Below are positions 26,521-36,478 of a stretch of DNA of 64,000 nt, one piece after another. This DNA comes from Candidatus Melainabacteria bacterium (GTDB lineage Bacteria > Cyanobacteriota > Vampirovibrionia > Obscuribacterales > Obscuribacteraceae). The first letter of the stretch is position 1; each line of letters opens with the position of its first letter. The stretch spans positions 58,517 to 122,516 of the forward strand of contig JAFKGK010000014.1 in the NCBI GenBank assembly GCA_017307165.1. The letters run 5' to 3'. A program made the position numbers and the translations under genes. The notes beneath the pieces are model-generated. The model searched no databases. It had not been told where the DNA came from and saw only the letters and a program-made list of their open reading frames with translations.

Positions 26521-26600
26521 ATGTCAAGACAAGCCAGATTTGCGCATAGCGCCCGCCCGACAGGGGTATATATCAATATAACGTAACGCGAGGTTACTCA

Positions 26601-27011
26601 ATGCTGCCGGGCATCTTTTTGATCTTACAAGACCCTGACCAGTATCTGTATCACGTACAGCAAGCCAGTCTATTGCTCTGCTGTTCGCTTTTGTGCATGA
26701 CATTCGTGGCTATCATTGATGACTCATCTACGCTTGCTATTACGCTAGCCATCGCCAGCGCGGGGTTTTCGCTCTGGGTTATAGTACCGGTCGTGGCAAT
26801 GGCCCGTATTGCATTTAGCAATCCGGGCACGCCTATCGATACTGTTCACAGCGTTTGCGGACACGTTTTTTGGGGACATTTCACAGTCGGTAAAATGCGT
26901 CTTGCCGCTCGCTATCTCATTTTTACTTTCTGCTATGTTTTTGCAGTGGAGCCGCACCTATATTTTTGGCACCTTGCTAGCAGACAAATAATCGGCTCGC
27001 AACGATTGTGA
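26601..27011 (+). CDS. Small polytopic membrane protein
   Basis: This 136-residue protein has hydrophobic segments at about 20-40, 45-68 and 100-118. It starts at ATG 26601 with GAGG seven bases before it. The sequence between the second and third segments (GTPIDTVHSVCGHVFWGHFT) is not recognised. It is the first of four small membrane-protein genes read rightward after the TPR genes. It is less similar to the other three than they are to each other. Function unknown. Confidence 0.55.
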   Translation: MLPGIFLILQDPDQYLYHVQQASLLLCCSLLCMTFVAIIDDSSTLAITLAIASAGFSLWVIVPVVAMARIAFSNPGTPIDTVHSVCGHVFWGHFTVGKMRLAARYLIFTFCYVFAVEPHLYFWHLASRQIIGSQRL

Positions 27012-27164
27012 CAAAAAATCCCAGGGTTTTGGATAGTCGCACTCCATGTATCGGACGCTATCAGAGCACAGCTGGATAGACGATCATGGCACAACGTCAC
27101 CAGGTGTTGCTCACCAACCGCACAGCCGAGCAAGCCCCAACCACGCCATCAGCGAGGGAGACTC

Positions 27165-27635
27165 ATGCTGCCTAACCACACATTTCCAGTCACGATCAAG
27201 CCAACAAAAACCACATACTCACACGCCGTAAATCCTTATCCTAGCCCTATGCCTCTGGGCGATAACCTCACATATTTAGTACTCCTCTTAGCACCGCCAA
27301 TATTTATGTTTGCAGCGGAACAGACTGATCCAATCACGCCAAATACACTACATTCCATGTTTTTTATATATGTGCGCAATTTTGCCGTTTTAGCGTATGC
27401 AGTTTTTATAGTCTATGGCAACTCACGCAATATCATCTGGCCTGCACTATTTTGGCTGACCATGCCAGCATACGCGATATTAACCGACTCCTCAGCCAAC
27501 GGGTCGCTCAAACTATGCATGATCGGTCTTTTTTACCTCCAGCTCAACCGACAAACATCCACCATTGGTGCTGTTATCTACGCGTTACTAGTGCTGTCAA
27601 TACTGCTAGCTTTAGTCTTTCCTTACAAATTTTAG
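27165..27635 (+). CDS. Small polytopic membrane protein, member 1 of a local paralogue group
   Basis: This 156-residue protein has four or so hydrophobic segments. The ATG at 27165 is preceded by GAGGGAG, a strong ribosome binding site. The block NIIWPALFWLTMPAYAILTD lines up with GIKLPTLLWLTIYIGSY in the next protein and GIKWPGLIAISYLTIMAA in the one at 28462, each followed by two more membrane segments. Function unknown. Confidence 0.6.
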   Translation: MLPNHTFPVTIKPTKTTYSHAVNPYPSPMPLGDNLTYLVLLLAPPIFMFAAEQTDPITPNTLHSMFFIYVRNFAVLAYAVFIVYGNSRNIIWPALFWLTMPAYAILTDSSANGSLKLCMIGLFYLQLNRQTSTIGAVIYALLVLSILLALVFPYKF

Positions 27636-27657
27636 TAACACCGTGTCAGAAGGTCCT

Positions 27658-28134
27658 ATGCAAGAAAAATATTCAAGATTTTTGCCAATGCAATTAGATT
27701 GTGGATCTAGTAAATCAAAGGTGGCATCCGCATTTTGGTTGGTAATGGGGCTTACTTTGCTACCGCTCATTATCATCTACCACATGCGGTGCTTGCACAA
27801 TTGCTCAACCTATCTGAGCATGTCGCTTTTTGAGTTTCGCCTGTGGCTCATTATCGGCCTAGCCATAGTCACATTTAACGCAGCACTCATCGCACCGGCG
27901 GCGCGCCTTGGGATAAAACTCCCAACACTGCTATGGCTCACCATCTATATTGGCTCCTACATGCCATTTGCTGGTATTTCACCTTTGATAGGCGTGAGCT
28001 TTTTGCTAGGCACAATGATCTTTATTTATAAACCAACAGAACGCGTCGGCGCTATCCTGATCACTGCATGGTATTGGTACTTTTTTGCCTGGGGCTACGT
28101 GGAGCTACTTGTGTCGGGCGTCAATCGGTTTTGA
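27658..28134 (+). CDS. Small polytopic membrane protein, member 2 of a local paralogue group
   Basis: The ATG at 27658 has AGAAGG five bases upstream and is preferred to the GTG at 27643. The protein (158 residues) has a short charged N-terminus (MQEKYSRF) and about four or five membrane segments. GIKLPTLLWLTIYIGSYMPF is the segment shared with its two neighbours. A charged turn KPTERVGAIL near the end matches KDTEKKGALL in the protein at 28462. Its last 30 bp overlap the 3' end of the convergent gene at 28105-28404. Function unknown. Confidence 0.6.
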   Translation: MQEKYSRFLPMQLDCGSSKSKVASAFWLVMGLTLLPLIIIYHMRCLHNCSTYLSMSLFEFRLWLIIGLAIVTFNAALIAPAARLGIKLPTLLWLTIYIGSYMPFAGISPLIGVSFLLGTMIFIYKPTERVGAILITAWYWYFFAWGYVELLVSGVNRF

Positions 28135-28404
28135 TGCAGCTCGCCAAATCAGCCAGCAAAGTACGCAACCACCCATGATGCGTCTAAAAAGATTGACACC
28201 ATCAGACACTTCTAGCAGTGCCCAATAGATCCCGATGACTGTGCCAAAAAAACGACCAATTGCACGTAGAGGCGCAAAAGGGGAAAAGCGCTCAACACCA
28301 GCAGCAAAGGACCAGAGGATAGCTGGCGCATTTGGTGCCTGCCCGACTACGATCCGCCCATCGTGCGTTTTGAAAAGCTTGTCGACAACCTGTACCAAAG
28401 CCAT
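28105..28404 (-). CDS. Conserved small membrane protein with a GQAPNAP motif
   Basis: This roughly 99-residue protein reads MALVQVVDKLFKTHDGRIVV, then GQAPNAPAILWSFAAGVERF, and a C-terminal GTVIGIYWALLEVSDGVNLF followed by RRIMGG. I have a general memory of short bacterial proteins with the plan DGKIVIxQxPNxPLIxW ... EIxxGVNxFRR and two membrane helices, so I regard this as a real gene even though it runs against its neighbours. The start at 28404 has GAGGA at good spacing. Its 3' end overlaps the convergent membrane-protein gene by 30 bp. Function unknown. Confidence 0.6.
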   Translation of the reverse strand: MALVQVVDKLFKTHDGRIVVGQAPNAPAILWSFAAGVERFSPFAPLRAIGRFFGTVIGIYWALLEVSDGVNLFRRIMGGCVLCWLIWRAASKPIDARHK

Positions 28405-28461
28405 GACCATCCTCATAAGTACCACCATACTACCAGACTCCCATCTATATCGGAGCTACCT

Positions 28462-28896
28462 ATGTCAACTCTCGCAGACTTCTCCACTCCGCCTGCCGAA
28501 AGACCATTTGATCGAGCCTTGCGTATATTGAGCTACTGCGCCACCTGGGTGGCGCTGATCATGATCCCATTTTATTACCTGGCCAATGGCCACATTTATT
28601 TAAGCGCTAATGAGACGGGATGGCACACGCATTATGTATGCGGCAGTGAATACCTGAGTCAAATTGGCATGCTTTTGTACCCCTGGATCATGTTTAAGGG
28701 GCTCAAACGCGGTATCAAATGGCCTGGCCTGATCGCGATAAGTTATCTGACAATAATGGCAGCGGTACCAAGGCTGGAGTCGGTACTGCTGGTGGTGCTA
28801 TCAGCATATCTGCTCTTTGACAAAGACACCGAAAAGAAAGGTGCTCTGCTGCTGCTATTTGTATTTGCGTTTTTTGCTTTTGGTTTTAGCAGCTAG
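28462..28896 (+). CDS. Small polytopic membrane protein, member 3 of a local paralogue group
   Basis: I take the ATG at 28462 (CGGAG six bases upstream). The longer frame from 28363 adds a His-rich stretch that is antisense to the neighbouring gene. The protein (144 residues) has a soluble N-terminus (MSTLADFSTPPAERPFDRAL) and about four membrane helices. GIKWPGLIAISYLTIMAAVP and DKDTEKKGALLLLFVF match its two upstream paralogues. Function unknown. Confidence 0.6.
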   Translation: MSTLADFSTPPAERPFDRALRILSYCATWVALIMIPFYYLANGHIYLSANETGWHTHYVCGSEYLSQIGMLLYPWIMFKGLKRGIKWPGLIAISYLTIMAAVPRLESVLLVVLSAYLLFDKDTEKKGALLLLFVFAFFAFGFSS

Positions 28897-28902
28897 ATTA
28901 AA

Positions 28903-29883
28903 TTACAACTCCAACACCACAGTCACAGGCAAATGGTCGGAGTTGATCGCTGGCCCAGCCACACGCGATTTGACCCGAAATCTACCATCGACAAAAACAT
29001 GATCAATAGGTATCAGGGGTGGAATAGGCATCCCTGGCATCACACGCCCGGTGCGCGCAGGCCAGGACGCCTGCGGTCCAAAGCCTTGCTGCGAATCCCT
29101 CAATCCTGCATCCCTCAACGGATTTAAAGCATGTGACCATGGCCCGCAGTTGAGATCGCCCACCAAAATCCTGGGATTTTTGAGTGATGCAATCTCTTTG
29201 GCCATCTCTAGAATCTCTGCATTTCTTTCATCAAAACACTCCTGGCTGCGAGGGGTAGTGGGGTGCGCCAGCACCATGTCCACTGCCTGCCCATCAACAT
29301 CCAGAGTGATAAAAATGCGTGGATGATGGCTGCGACCAAATGATCTGACCTGGTATGCGGTGATTGGGTATTTGCTAAAAAATGCCATGCCCGCGCCGGC
29401 CGGTTCAAAATTGTGATACTTGAACTCTTGCAAAAAGTGCAGGGCGCTGCGAAACCAATCATCATTGATCTCGACCATTGCAACCACGTCTGGCTTGCGA
29501 TCTGCGATGAGCCTGCCCAAAAGATCATGACGAATATTATGTTGAAACTCGGTATTGTAATTGAGCAGTGTCAATACTCTGCTAGGAGCGCCAGCAATCG
29601 GCAGCGCTGGCAGATACAGCTGCGCGACAGGCAGTCCATCGATCAACATGGCCAATAAAGAGATGGCAAATGATTTTTTTGCCTTGATAATGCCCAATAT
29701 CGTCGATATCGGTAAGAGCGCCCACAACCATGCCAGTCGCAATTGGCTGGCCAGATCGCAGAGCCAAAGGCCTGGGATATAAGCCGCGAGGCTAATCGCC
29801 AATGAGGCAATGGTCAGGATGAGCAAGCAAATTGTGAGAGTGTGGCGCAATTGCATGAAAAATCTCGGGGCTGAAGGCATCAT
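28903..29883 (-). CDS. Membrane-anchored endonuclease/exonuclease/phosphatase (EEP) family protein
   Basis: Three hydrophobic segments (about 13-34, 47-64, 70-88) are followed by a complete EEP domain. The metal and catalytic blocks are in order: LLNYNTEFQHN, DVVAMVEINDDW, VLAHPTT, ILVGDLNCGPWS, PIDHVFVDG and the terminal SDHLPVTVVLEL. EEP enzymes hydrolyse phosphodiesters or phosphomonoesters with Mg2+; substrates range from DNA to sphingomyelin and phosphoinositides. The N-terminal membrane domain with an outward EEP domain resembles YafD-type bacterial proteins of unknown substrate. It is divergent from the TPR gene at 29922. Confidence 0.85.
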   Translation of the reverse strand: MMPSAPRFFMQLRHTLTICLLILTIASLAISLAAYIPGLWLCDLASQLRLAWLWALLPISTILGIIKAKKSFAISLLAMLIDGLPVAQLYLPALPIAGAPSRVLTLLNYNTEFQHNIRHDLLGRLIADRKPDVVAMVEINDDWFRSALHFLQEFKYHNFEPAGAGMAFFSKYPITAYQVRSFGRSHHPRIFITLDVDGQAVDMVLAHPTTPRSQECFDERNAEILEMAKEIASLKNPRILVGDLNCGPWSHALNPLRDAGLRDSQQGFGPQASWPARTGRVMPGMPIPPLIPIDHVFVDGRFRVKSRVAGPAINSDHLPVTVVLEL

Positions 29884-29921
29884 GATAATATGATTTGATT
29901 GGCAATGCAGGCGGACAAAAC

Positions 29922-31100
29922 ATGCGGATCATATCCTGTATTATTGCTTTATTGCTGGTCAGCACGCTGCCGACAGGGTCGTCCTGGGCCCAAACAAAGA
30001 CAAACAGTCGATCCACTCAGATTGACAGCTCTGCACTATCTCAGGATATAACCCAGATTTTGACGGGCATACCACCTTGGGATCAGCCTATACCAAAAGA
30101 AAAATTGACAAATAATATTAGATGCGGCTTTGGACTCAATATTGCCGGATATGCTCACGGATTAAACGCCGACAGGGCCCAGAGAGATCACCAATTTGAC
30201 TTAGCCATAGCTGAGTATTCACTTGCCATAGACGAATGCTTGCAGCATCGAAAGCCAATCAACAAGCAAGCATTATCATCTTATTGCTTAAAACGCGCAT
30301 GGCTCTATATACATAACGATCAACCTGTGGAGGCCATCCAGGATCTAAAAATGGTCGATCAGGATAATAAGCTCAAAACCGTTTTGCTCGTGCAGCTAAA
30401 GCAATATCAAGATGCCAAACAATCGTTTATGAGAGCTCGACTGGATCAGGATCAAGGCAACCCCCGCGAGACAGCAGCAAGCCTGTACTTGATTGCAATC
30501 ATCGACCACCAACTGGGCGAGATTGAGTCTGCGCGCTACCACATGATGCTGGCAGCAAGGGCTTTTTCGACAATTGGCCTTCCAAAATTGGCACAAAATT
30601 GCCTGGCATGCAGCGCCATTCTCGACGGGAAAAAATCCAAAACCCCCAGCCTCAATCAATTAAAACCCGCTGATTTTAACAAAACCAATGTGCAAAACTT
30701 GGTTCGAGCGATGCTAACGAGAAACGACATATTAGATACCGACGTGATTAAACAATATGCCGATGTCAGCTCCGATTATGAAAGATATGCCAAGATATAC
30801 CCAGCCTGGCAATTATCTCAAAATCGCAATACGGCACTAGGGATGGTGCAATACCAAAACCACCGAGATCGGGGCAAGAGTCTACATGTAGTCATCGATC
30901 CGGCAATCTGTGCGATCGATAAGACTTTTGTGATCGACCTAGTCAAACAATATGCAGCCACTCAGTATGCACCTCACCACTCCGTAGTCTACAAAATACC
31001 TGCTGGTTATCTAGAAGTAATGGAGCGGAGCACTGCATTGAACTTTGTCAGCGATTTGATCGTCTCAGAAAAGAATCCAATGCAGGAGAGTCGCAGGTGA
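29922..31100 (+). CDS. Exported TPR-like protein, coupled to a giant PDZ-like/TPR protein
   Basis: The ATG at 29922 gives a signal peptide (MRIISCIIALLLVSTLPTGS, then SWAQ). The 392-residue protein has TPR-like pairs between residues 80 and 230 (DRAQRDHQFDLAIAEYSLAI, SCLAIDHQL-type turns around DHQLGEIESARYHMMLAARA). Its C-terminal 130 residues contain a beta-rich part (SLHVVIDPAICAIDKTFVID) that I do not recognise. Its stop overlaps the GTG of the next gene (GTGA), so the two are translated together and may form a complex. It is divergent from the EEP gene. Confidence 0.75.
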   Translation: MRIISCIIALLLVSTLPTGSSWAQTKTNSRSTQIDSSALSQDITQILTGIPPWDQPIPKEKLTNNIRCGFGLNIAGYAHGLNADRAQRDHQFDLAIAEYSLAIDECLQHRKPINKQALSSYCLKRAWLYIHNDQPVEAIQDLKMVDQDNKLKTVLLVQLKQYQDAKQSFMRARLDQDQGNPRETAASLYLIAIIDHQLGEIESARYHMMLAARAFSTIGLPKLAQNCLACSAILDGKKSKTPSLNQLKPADFNKTNVQNLVRAMLTRNDILDTDVIKQYADVSSDYERYAKIYPAWQLSQNRNTALGMVQYQNHRDRGKSLHVVIDPAICAIDKTFVIDLVKQYAATQYAPHHSVVYKIPAGYLEVMERSTALNFVSDLIVSEKNPMQESRR

Positions 31101-34100
31101 TATTTAAAGATCGGCTGTATAGAGCAGGACTGGCCTGCTTGCTCGCCACCTCTATGCTACCGATGGGCTCGAGCGTTGCTTGGGCTCAAATAGATTCAGC
31201 GGATGATGCAGAGAGACCTACTCTCAACAGCTTGCTCGAGGCTAATAGCAAGATCCCCAGGTATCCTGCAGTCCAAGTAAGAGTGGACGATAACAACGGC
31301 GTTATCATATCCAACTACTTCAAACTGCCAATCGAAAATGAAATCTTTGGCAACCTGATCTCAATCGATGGAGTCGCACTCAAAGGAAAGTCATGGATAG
31401 AAATTGTTGAGCTTTTGGGCGGAGCAAAAGACTCGGTCGTCAATATCCAGTCGATGGATTCAAATGGCTCCATAAACTCGACTCCCTTACCGAGGAGAGT
31501 TATCGACCCGCGCTCTAATTCCTTGGATATGACATTTTATCGATTACTACGCCAGGACTCATATTGCGCATTTGATGGCATGGATAGAGATCTCAACACA
31601 GGTAGTTCTTACATCGGTGCCAGTCTCGAATTGCTGGCATCGAGGGAGCTACACAACTGGTGGCTAAGGACGCAATTCAAGAGCCCGACACCACATTTTG
31701 ATTGGAGAAGTATCGCAAGCCTCTATTCACAGGCAAATGAGATCGGCGATATCAAATTGGCGCTCAAGTTTGCCAATTTCCTCCAAAATTATCAACCACA
31801 GCAATGGGAAAGCTATGATCGCAGCTTTGATCACGACATGGCTTATTTCGTTTTAACTGAAGATTTTCAAACAGGAGAAAATCTGTGCAAGCGGTTGCTT
31901 GCAAAAATCAGCAGCAATACTGATCTACAACAAAGACAAAGTCTTATAGCCAAAACCCAGATCTTAAAAGCATTAGCTTCACTACAAGGCCGCAATCTTT
32001 CACCTTTTTATCTCCAAAAAAATCCTCAAGCGCGTCAAACGTTGATGGAGCTGGCCACTTTGATTATGCCAACAACAAATCAAACTGTTGACTATCAGCA
32101 ACGATTTTGGTGTGCGGACGCGCTCTGTGCACAAAATGAACTCAAATCGGCACTGGATCTCTTTGCATCTACTCAAGACTATTATCTCAAGCAAGGTGTC
32201 TACAATCAAAAGATGACGACATTGTCTATGATAAGGCCCTTTGCATACGCGGCATTGAGAGCCGCCCAAATCAAGGCAATGCTGGGAGATCGGCAAATTG
32301 CGTTGGCAGATCTAAAGGATCTGCAAAATAGATTTACAAGCAATTTGCCACCAGGTGCGGTGCAAGCCGCGGAGATAATGCCGAGTTTTTATCCGACTCT
32401 CAGCGACATCGCGCAGACGATAACACTCATAGAAAACAGCGATAGTGACAAGCAGCAGCGACCAGCGCTGACCTTTCCCATACCCAGAACCGGCAGCGAT
32501 CTATTTGACACGGCCGCGACTAGCGCAGCGATCCTACGCTTGACGAGCAACAAATCGGCCACCACAGATCAGATCGATTCCGATATCAAGACGGTTCTAG
32601 CGGCTTTGCCAGCTGCGCAGTTTTCACATCGTCCAGCTAATGGCATGCAAAATATCTTTTGCACACTGCAAAAGATTGCTCGCAGGCTTGCCGATCGTGG
32701 CCAATACGATCAGGCGCGCCAAATCCTCCAGGTACTCAAACAGCGAATAGCGCTACAAAAACCAGATAACAATATGTTTTTCTTGATCCTGGATGACACC
32801 ATGCTTAGCTGCATGGAAAGTAAACAGCAAGATATTTGGCAAGACTTTGATAAATATGCAATCTCGCACAATAGCACAAAGGACATCAATCCAGACCTGG
32901 CTATCCAGGACGCATTGATCGGTGCTGCCCTGATTTACTCTGATGCAAACGAGCCCGAAAGAGCAGCGTTGATCCTCAGTAGAGCAAACACAGTCAAAAC
33001 CAGGACTACTAGCTCAAACCTATCATCAGATGATAAAGCAGCACAGAGAGTGCTGGGTATACGGTTGGATCTAGCGCACGCGCAGCTTGCTTTTAAATTG
33101 GGCAAAACAAACCAAACATACATTGCACTGCAAAATGCACTAAAAGCGACGCCAACTTCGGATTCGCATGTATCCATAGAAATAGCTAACGCTTGTCTGA
33201 CACTGGGCGCCGGACTGATCAGACATTATTACCAGTCTGCCGACTTTGTCAAAGTTCAAAAGACTGCAGACCTCATGATCAGTGCGTTTGCCAATAATCC
33301 GAAAGGCAACGTACAACATGATATGAGAGAGATGCGTTATTTTAAAGCTGCGTCACTCTACCAGGCAAAAAACTATAAAGGCGCCTGGCAAGCTTTATCT
33401 ATAACTAAAATGGACATAGAGCGCCCATTGGATAACTTTAGCCTGGATCTAGCTCTGAAAATCGCAGAACGGCTAGACAATCTGGATCAGCTTGCCATGC
33501 TGCAATTGATGTCGGGCAATTACGCAAAAGATCGCGATGCAAAGCGCACAATGCTGAGAGCTGCGTGCACAAATATGAAAAAATGCCAGCAAATACCTGT
33601 AGACACAAAGATCATGGCGTACGCCTTATTATTTAGAGACCTGGAGCAAGACTACAAGCAAGAAACCTTCCAAGAGCGTGTGGAGCTTTTGCATATGCTG
33701 ATAGCGCAAACACCTGATACATATCCTCGCAAGCTAAATGTCTGGAATAAATTCAGTCAGTATTATGCAAATCCAAACTTCGCAAAATATAAGCTGGAGA
33801 TGTTGTATTCCAAACAAATAATCGATCAAGCCATCCTAGATCTGCAGATGATGCGTCCAGACCCTAGCAACCATCAATATGTTACTTATGTTTTCTCCAA
33901 AGCTCTGACTTCGGCAGAGCAAGCAATAGATGCAAATGATCCAGAAAGAGCGTTCAAATCATTTGCGAAAGGCCTGGACGTTTGTACCGTTAGATTTGAT
34001 CCTATGCTCCCCTATGACCAACCATATAACAGACTGCCAACAGCCTTACTGCAAAAATTTATCAGCAAAGGTCATCCTCAATATGTCGACAGGATCCTCG

Positions 34101-35275
34101 ACCTACTACAATCCAAGGTCCTAGCTTTCAGTGGCGTGCATGGCTATGATTACGCGATGCTGATGAGATCACAATTTGACTACGCAGTGTCAATAGGTGA
34201 TAAAGCTCTGGCTATAGCAGCAATCGACAAGCTTGCACAATCAAGCCTGCGAGTCTTGTATTGCGGTTCAAATTTGCGCACTCTGTATTATTGGGCAAAT
34301 CGCTCCACCAGCGGTATCACAAACAAAAACACGCTTGACATGAGAGAGATTTTGGTACGTAAATTACTCAAAGCCGCTCAAACACAACTAAACCCCGACA
34401 GCGTTATCATCGCCAATCTACATATCAACATGGCAGATCTATTGATCACACAAAATAATCTGCAAGAAGCCCAAAGGGAGCTCGACTTTGCAGAGGCGAT
34501 ATTGCAAAAACATCAAACCGATTTTGAAATTGCGTCCACCTCAGGCGAGTGTAACGTAAACCAGGTCAAACGCAGATTGGCAGCAAGCAATAATAAAACC
34601 GAAGCGCCCATTTTTGATATAAACGAGCTCAGAATAGAATATCAACAACAAGAAAATTATCAAAAAGAACAATATGTAAAATGGAATCAGACTCACGACA
34701 TTAATATACTCAAAGCCTTATATCGAGCAAATAGCTCAAAAGTACCTTATGGACGAAATACCTTAAAATGCTTGAGGGAGCAGTTAAGATGGGCGCAAAA
34801 ACAAAATGATAAAGTAATGATCCTCGACATTGCAAACAAAATCATCAACATCGAAAATTGCAAGATCGATAAAGATTTGGGACGCAGGATGGGCTGCGTG
34901 CCACCAGACAGCACACCATCTGACGCCTATTTTTTAGCTATCCAGGCCTGTCTTGATCTCAAAAAACTCGATCTGGCAAAAAGCTATGTGATGATAATGC
35001 ACACAGAGCTCCCGGAGCTCCCCCCACATCTTATGAGCGAAGCGGCCATGATGGCTCACAAAGTCGGTGAAGATGCACTGGCTACAGAGTGGCTTGAGCG
35101 AGCACAATTGACCACATCCATATCTTATTGGCCATCACGTGACATTATCTACGCTTGGCGATCGATTGGACGGCCAGACAAAGCTGAAGCACTTGCCAAA
35201 CGCGTAAATGAGCTCCAAACGCTCCAGCAAGCCGTTAGGTCAGACCTTGACAGCCCACTCAGATATTTCAATTGA
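31097..35275 (+). CDS. Giant exported protein: PDZ-like N-terminus plus TPR-type alpha-solenoid
   Basis: This 1392-residue protein starts at GTG 31097 inside the upstream stop. A signal peptide (about 1-31, ending SVAWAQ) is followed by a PDZ-like domain at about 50-115: NEIFGNLISIDGVALKGKSW, EIVELLGG and a final strand NIQSMD. The remaining 1250 residues are helical repeats, e.g. RRLADRGQYDQARQILQVLK. They share the order and several motifs of the 1070-residue protein at 3378-6590, including a block around IMPSFYPTLSDIAQTITLIE that matches DMMPHKHPHLRDIQNAIGTI there. Codon use and base composition look like the neighbours. No catalytic motif is visible. A periplasmic or surface scaffold is inferred. 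Confidence 0.82.
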   Translation: MIFKDRLYRAGLACLLATSMLPMGSSVAWAQIDSADDAERPTLNSLLEANSKIPRYPAVQVRVDDNNGVIISNYFKLPIENEIFGNLISIDGVALKGKSWIEIVELLGGAKDSVVNIQSMDSNGSINSTPLPRRVIDPRSNSLDMTFYRLLRQDSYCAFDGMDRDLNTGSSYIGASLELLASRELHNWWLRTQFKSPTPHFDWRSIASLYSQANEIGDIKLALKFANFLQNYQPQQWESYDRSFDHDMAYFVLTEDFQTGENLCKRLLAKISSNTDLQQRQSLIAKTQILKALASLQGRNLSPFYLQKNPQARQTLMELATLIMPTTNQTVDYQQRFWCADALCAQNELKSALDLFASTQDYYLKQGVYNQKMTTLSMIRPFAYAALRAAQIKAMLGDRQIALADLKDLQNRFTSNLPPGAVQAAEIMPSFYPTLSDIAQTITLIENSDSDKQQRPALTFPIPRTGSDLFDTAATSAAILRLTSNKSATTDQIDSDIKTVLAALPAAQFSHRPANGMQNIFCTLQKIARRLADRGQYDQARQILQVLKQRIALQKPDNNMFFLILDDTMLSCMESKQQDIWQDFDKYAISHNSTKDINPDLAIQDALIGAALIYSDANEPERAALILSRANTVKTRTTSSNLSSDDKAAQRVLGIRLDLAHAQLAFKLGKTNQTYIALQNALKATPTSDSHVSIEIANACLTLGAGLIRHYYQSADFVKVQKTADLMISAFANNPKGNVQHDMREMRYFKAASLYQAKNYKGAWQALSITKMDIERPLDNFSLDLALKIAERLDNLDQLAMLQLMSGNYAKDRDAKRTMLRAACTNMKKCQQIPVDTKIMAYALLFRDLEQDYKQETFQERVELLHMLIAQTPDTYPRKLNVWNKFSQYYANPNFAKYKLEMLYSKQIIDQAILDLQMMRPDPSNHQYVTYVFSKALTSAEQAIDANDPERAFKSFAKGLDVCTVRFDPMLPYDQPYNRLPTALLQKFISKGHPQYVDRILDLLQSKVLAFSGVHGYDYAMLMRSQFDYAVSIGDKALAIAAIDKLAQSSLRVLYCGSNLRTLYYWANRSTSGITNKNTLDMREILVRKLLKAAQTQLNPDSVIIANLHINMADLLITQNNLQEAQRELDFAEAILQKHQTDFEIASTSGECNVNQVKRRLAASNNKTEAPIFDINELRIEYQQQENYQKEQYVKWNQTHDINILKALYRANSSKVPYGRNTLKCLREQLRWAQKQNDKVMILDIANKIINIENCKIDKDLGRRMGCVPPDSTPSDAYFLAIQACLDLKKLDLAKSYVMIMHTELPELPPHLMSEAAMMAHKVGEDALATEWLERAQLTTSISYWPSRDIIYAWRSIGRPDKAEALAKRVNELQTLQQAVRSDLDSPLRYFN

Positions 35276-35350
35276 TCCGGGCTACTGACGCCAAAGGTAC
35301 ACTCACCATTCTTCCCATAAAATCTCCTCAGTTCCTCAAATCGGCCATTA

Positions 35351-36391
35351 TCATTGCCAGCTCAAATCAACCATTTTACTTTGACTCAACTTTGCTGCCA
35401 GCGTCTTTATGGCCACCTGTCTTTGGGCTGGCGACATTTTGCTAGTGATGCCCAGTCGCTGCGGACAGAGCAATGCAATATCCTCGGCAAGCGCGCGCAT
35501 ATCGACCTCGGGCTTGCCAATCGATGCTACCAATTTTTTGCGGTCGCCACCGAGGACATCCAGCCCGCACAAATCTGACCATTTGTTGACAAATCGGTCG
35601 AGCGCCGTTTCGGTGAGGTAACCAGCTGGCAGACCATAAAAAGTCCTGATGTGATCAAGCGGATACTTTTTGGTTATTTCCGATTCGGAGTCTTCTTCTT
35701 CTGCCTCACTCTCGGCATCCTCACTCATTTTGGTCTCGCCATCAGCTGCCGCATCGTCCTCGGCCATTTCACCTGGCTCGGGCATCAATAAAGTCGCATT
35801 TTGCTGGTCTGAAAAATTGCTGTTTAGGCCGACCAGATGGCAAAACTGACTCCCTGACAGCTCGCTAAAAAGCGCAAACTCGTGTTTGCCCATCACATAG
35901 ACATTGACCTTGCTGTCTCGAGGCAACATAGCGCGTAGCTCCGCCAGCTGCGCATAATCATCCTTGCTCGGGATGACAAATTTGACGCCGTTGTAACTCG
36001 ACAGAGGATCATCACCGATACGGCCCAAAAATGTCTGATGTCTAGCGGCACACATCGCTGGCGACACTATGTAATCGGCTCGAATGTCGAGATATCGGTG
36101 CATAAACCCGATAATTGCATTGTCAAAGCCCAAAAGGCGAAAGACCTTATTGAGCCGGATAAAATCACGACGCAAATCAACTGAACGAGGGTCGAGGTCG
36201 GGATTATCGATGATATAGGTGTCAGGCTGGCTATGCGTCTGAGCCGCGATCCCTTGTAGGATACCGGGAGACAACACCAAACGCTCTGACATCTTTTTGA
36301 GTGTATCTACAGGCTGGGACGCACAGCTGCTCAGCGCCATCGTGGCAAATAGCGCGCATAATCCGTTTTTTATAGTACCGATCTTGGTCAT
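35351..36391 (-). CDS. Predicted lipoprotein with an acidic linker
   Basis: The N-terminus (ATG 36391) ends in the lipobox ALSSC followed by ASQP, so lipid attachment and membrane anchoring are expected. An in-frame TTG at 36409 is less likely. The mature protein has a roughly 190-residue domain (VDLRRDFIRLNKVFRLLGFD; FVIPSKDDYAQLAELRAMLP), a very acidic disordered stretch at about 215-250 (DDAAADGETKMSEDAESEAE), then a C-terminal domain (FYGLPAGYLTETALDRFVNK). None is recognised. It is convergent with the giant TPR gene. Confidence 0.7.
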   Translation of the reverse strand: MTKIGTIKNGLCALFATMALSSCASQPVDTLKKMSERLVLSPGILQGIAAQTHSQPDTYIIDNPDLDPRSVDLRRDFIRLNKVFRLLGFDNAIIGFMHRYLDIRADYIVSPAMCAARHQTFLGRIGDDPLSSYNGVKFVIPSKDDYAQLAELRAMLPRDSKVNVYVMGKHEFALFSELSGSQFCHLVGLNSNFSDQQNATLLMPEPGEMAEDDAAADGETKMSEDAESEAEEEDSESEITKKYPLDHIRTFYGLPAGYLTETALDRFVNKWSDLCGLDVLGGDRKKLVASIGKPEVDMRALAEDIALLCPQRLGITSKMSPAQRQVAIKTLAAKLSQSKMVDLSWQ

Positions 36392-36478
36392 GTTAATTGA
36401 TATGCCCAAAACCTCACCACATTTTCACGCGCCCTGGCACTATCAACGCACGCAATATGCTGGATGATTAAAGGCCCA

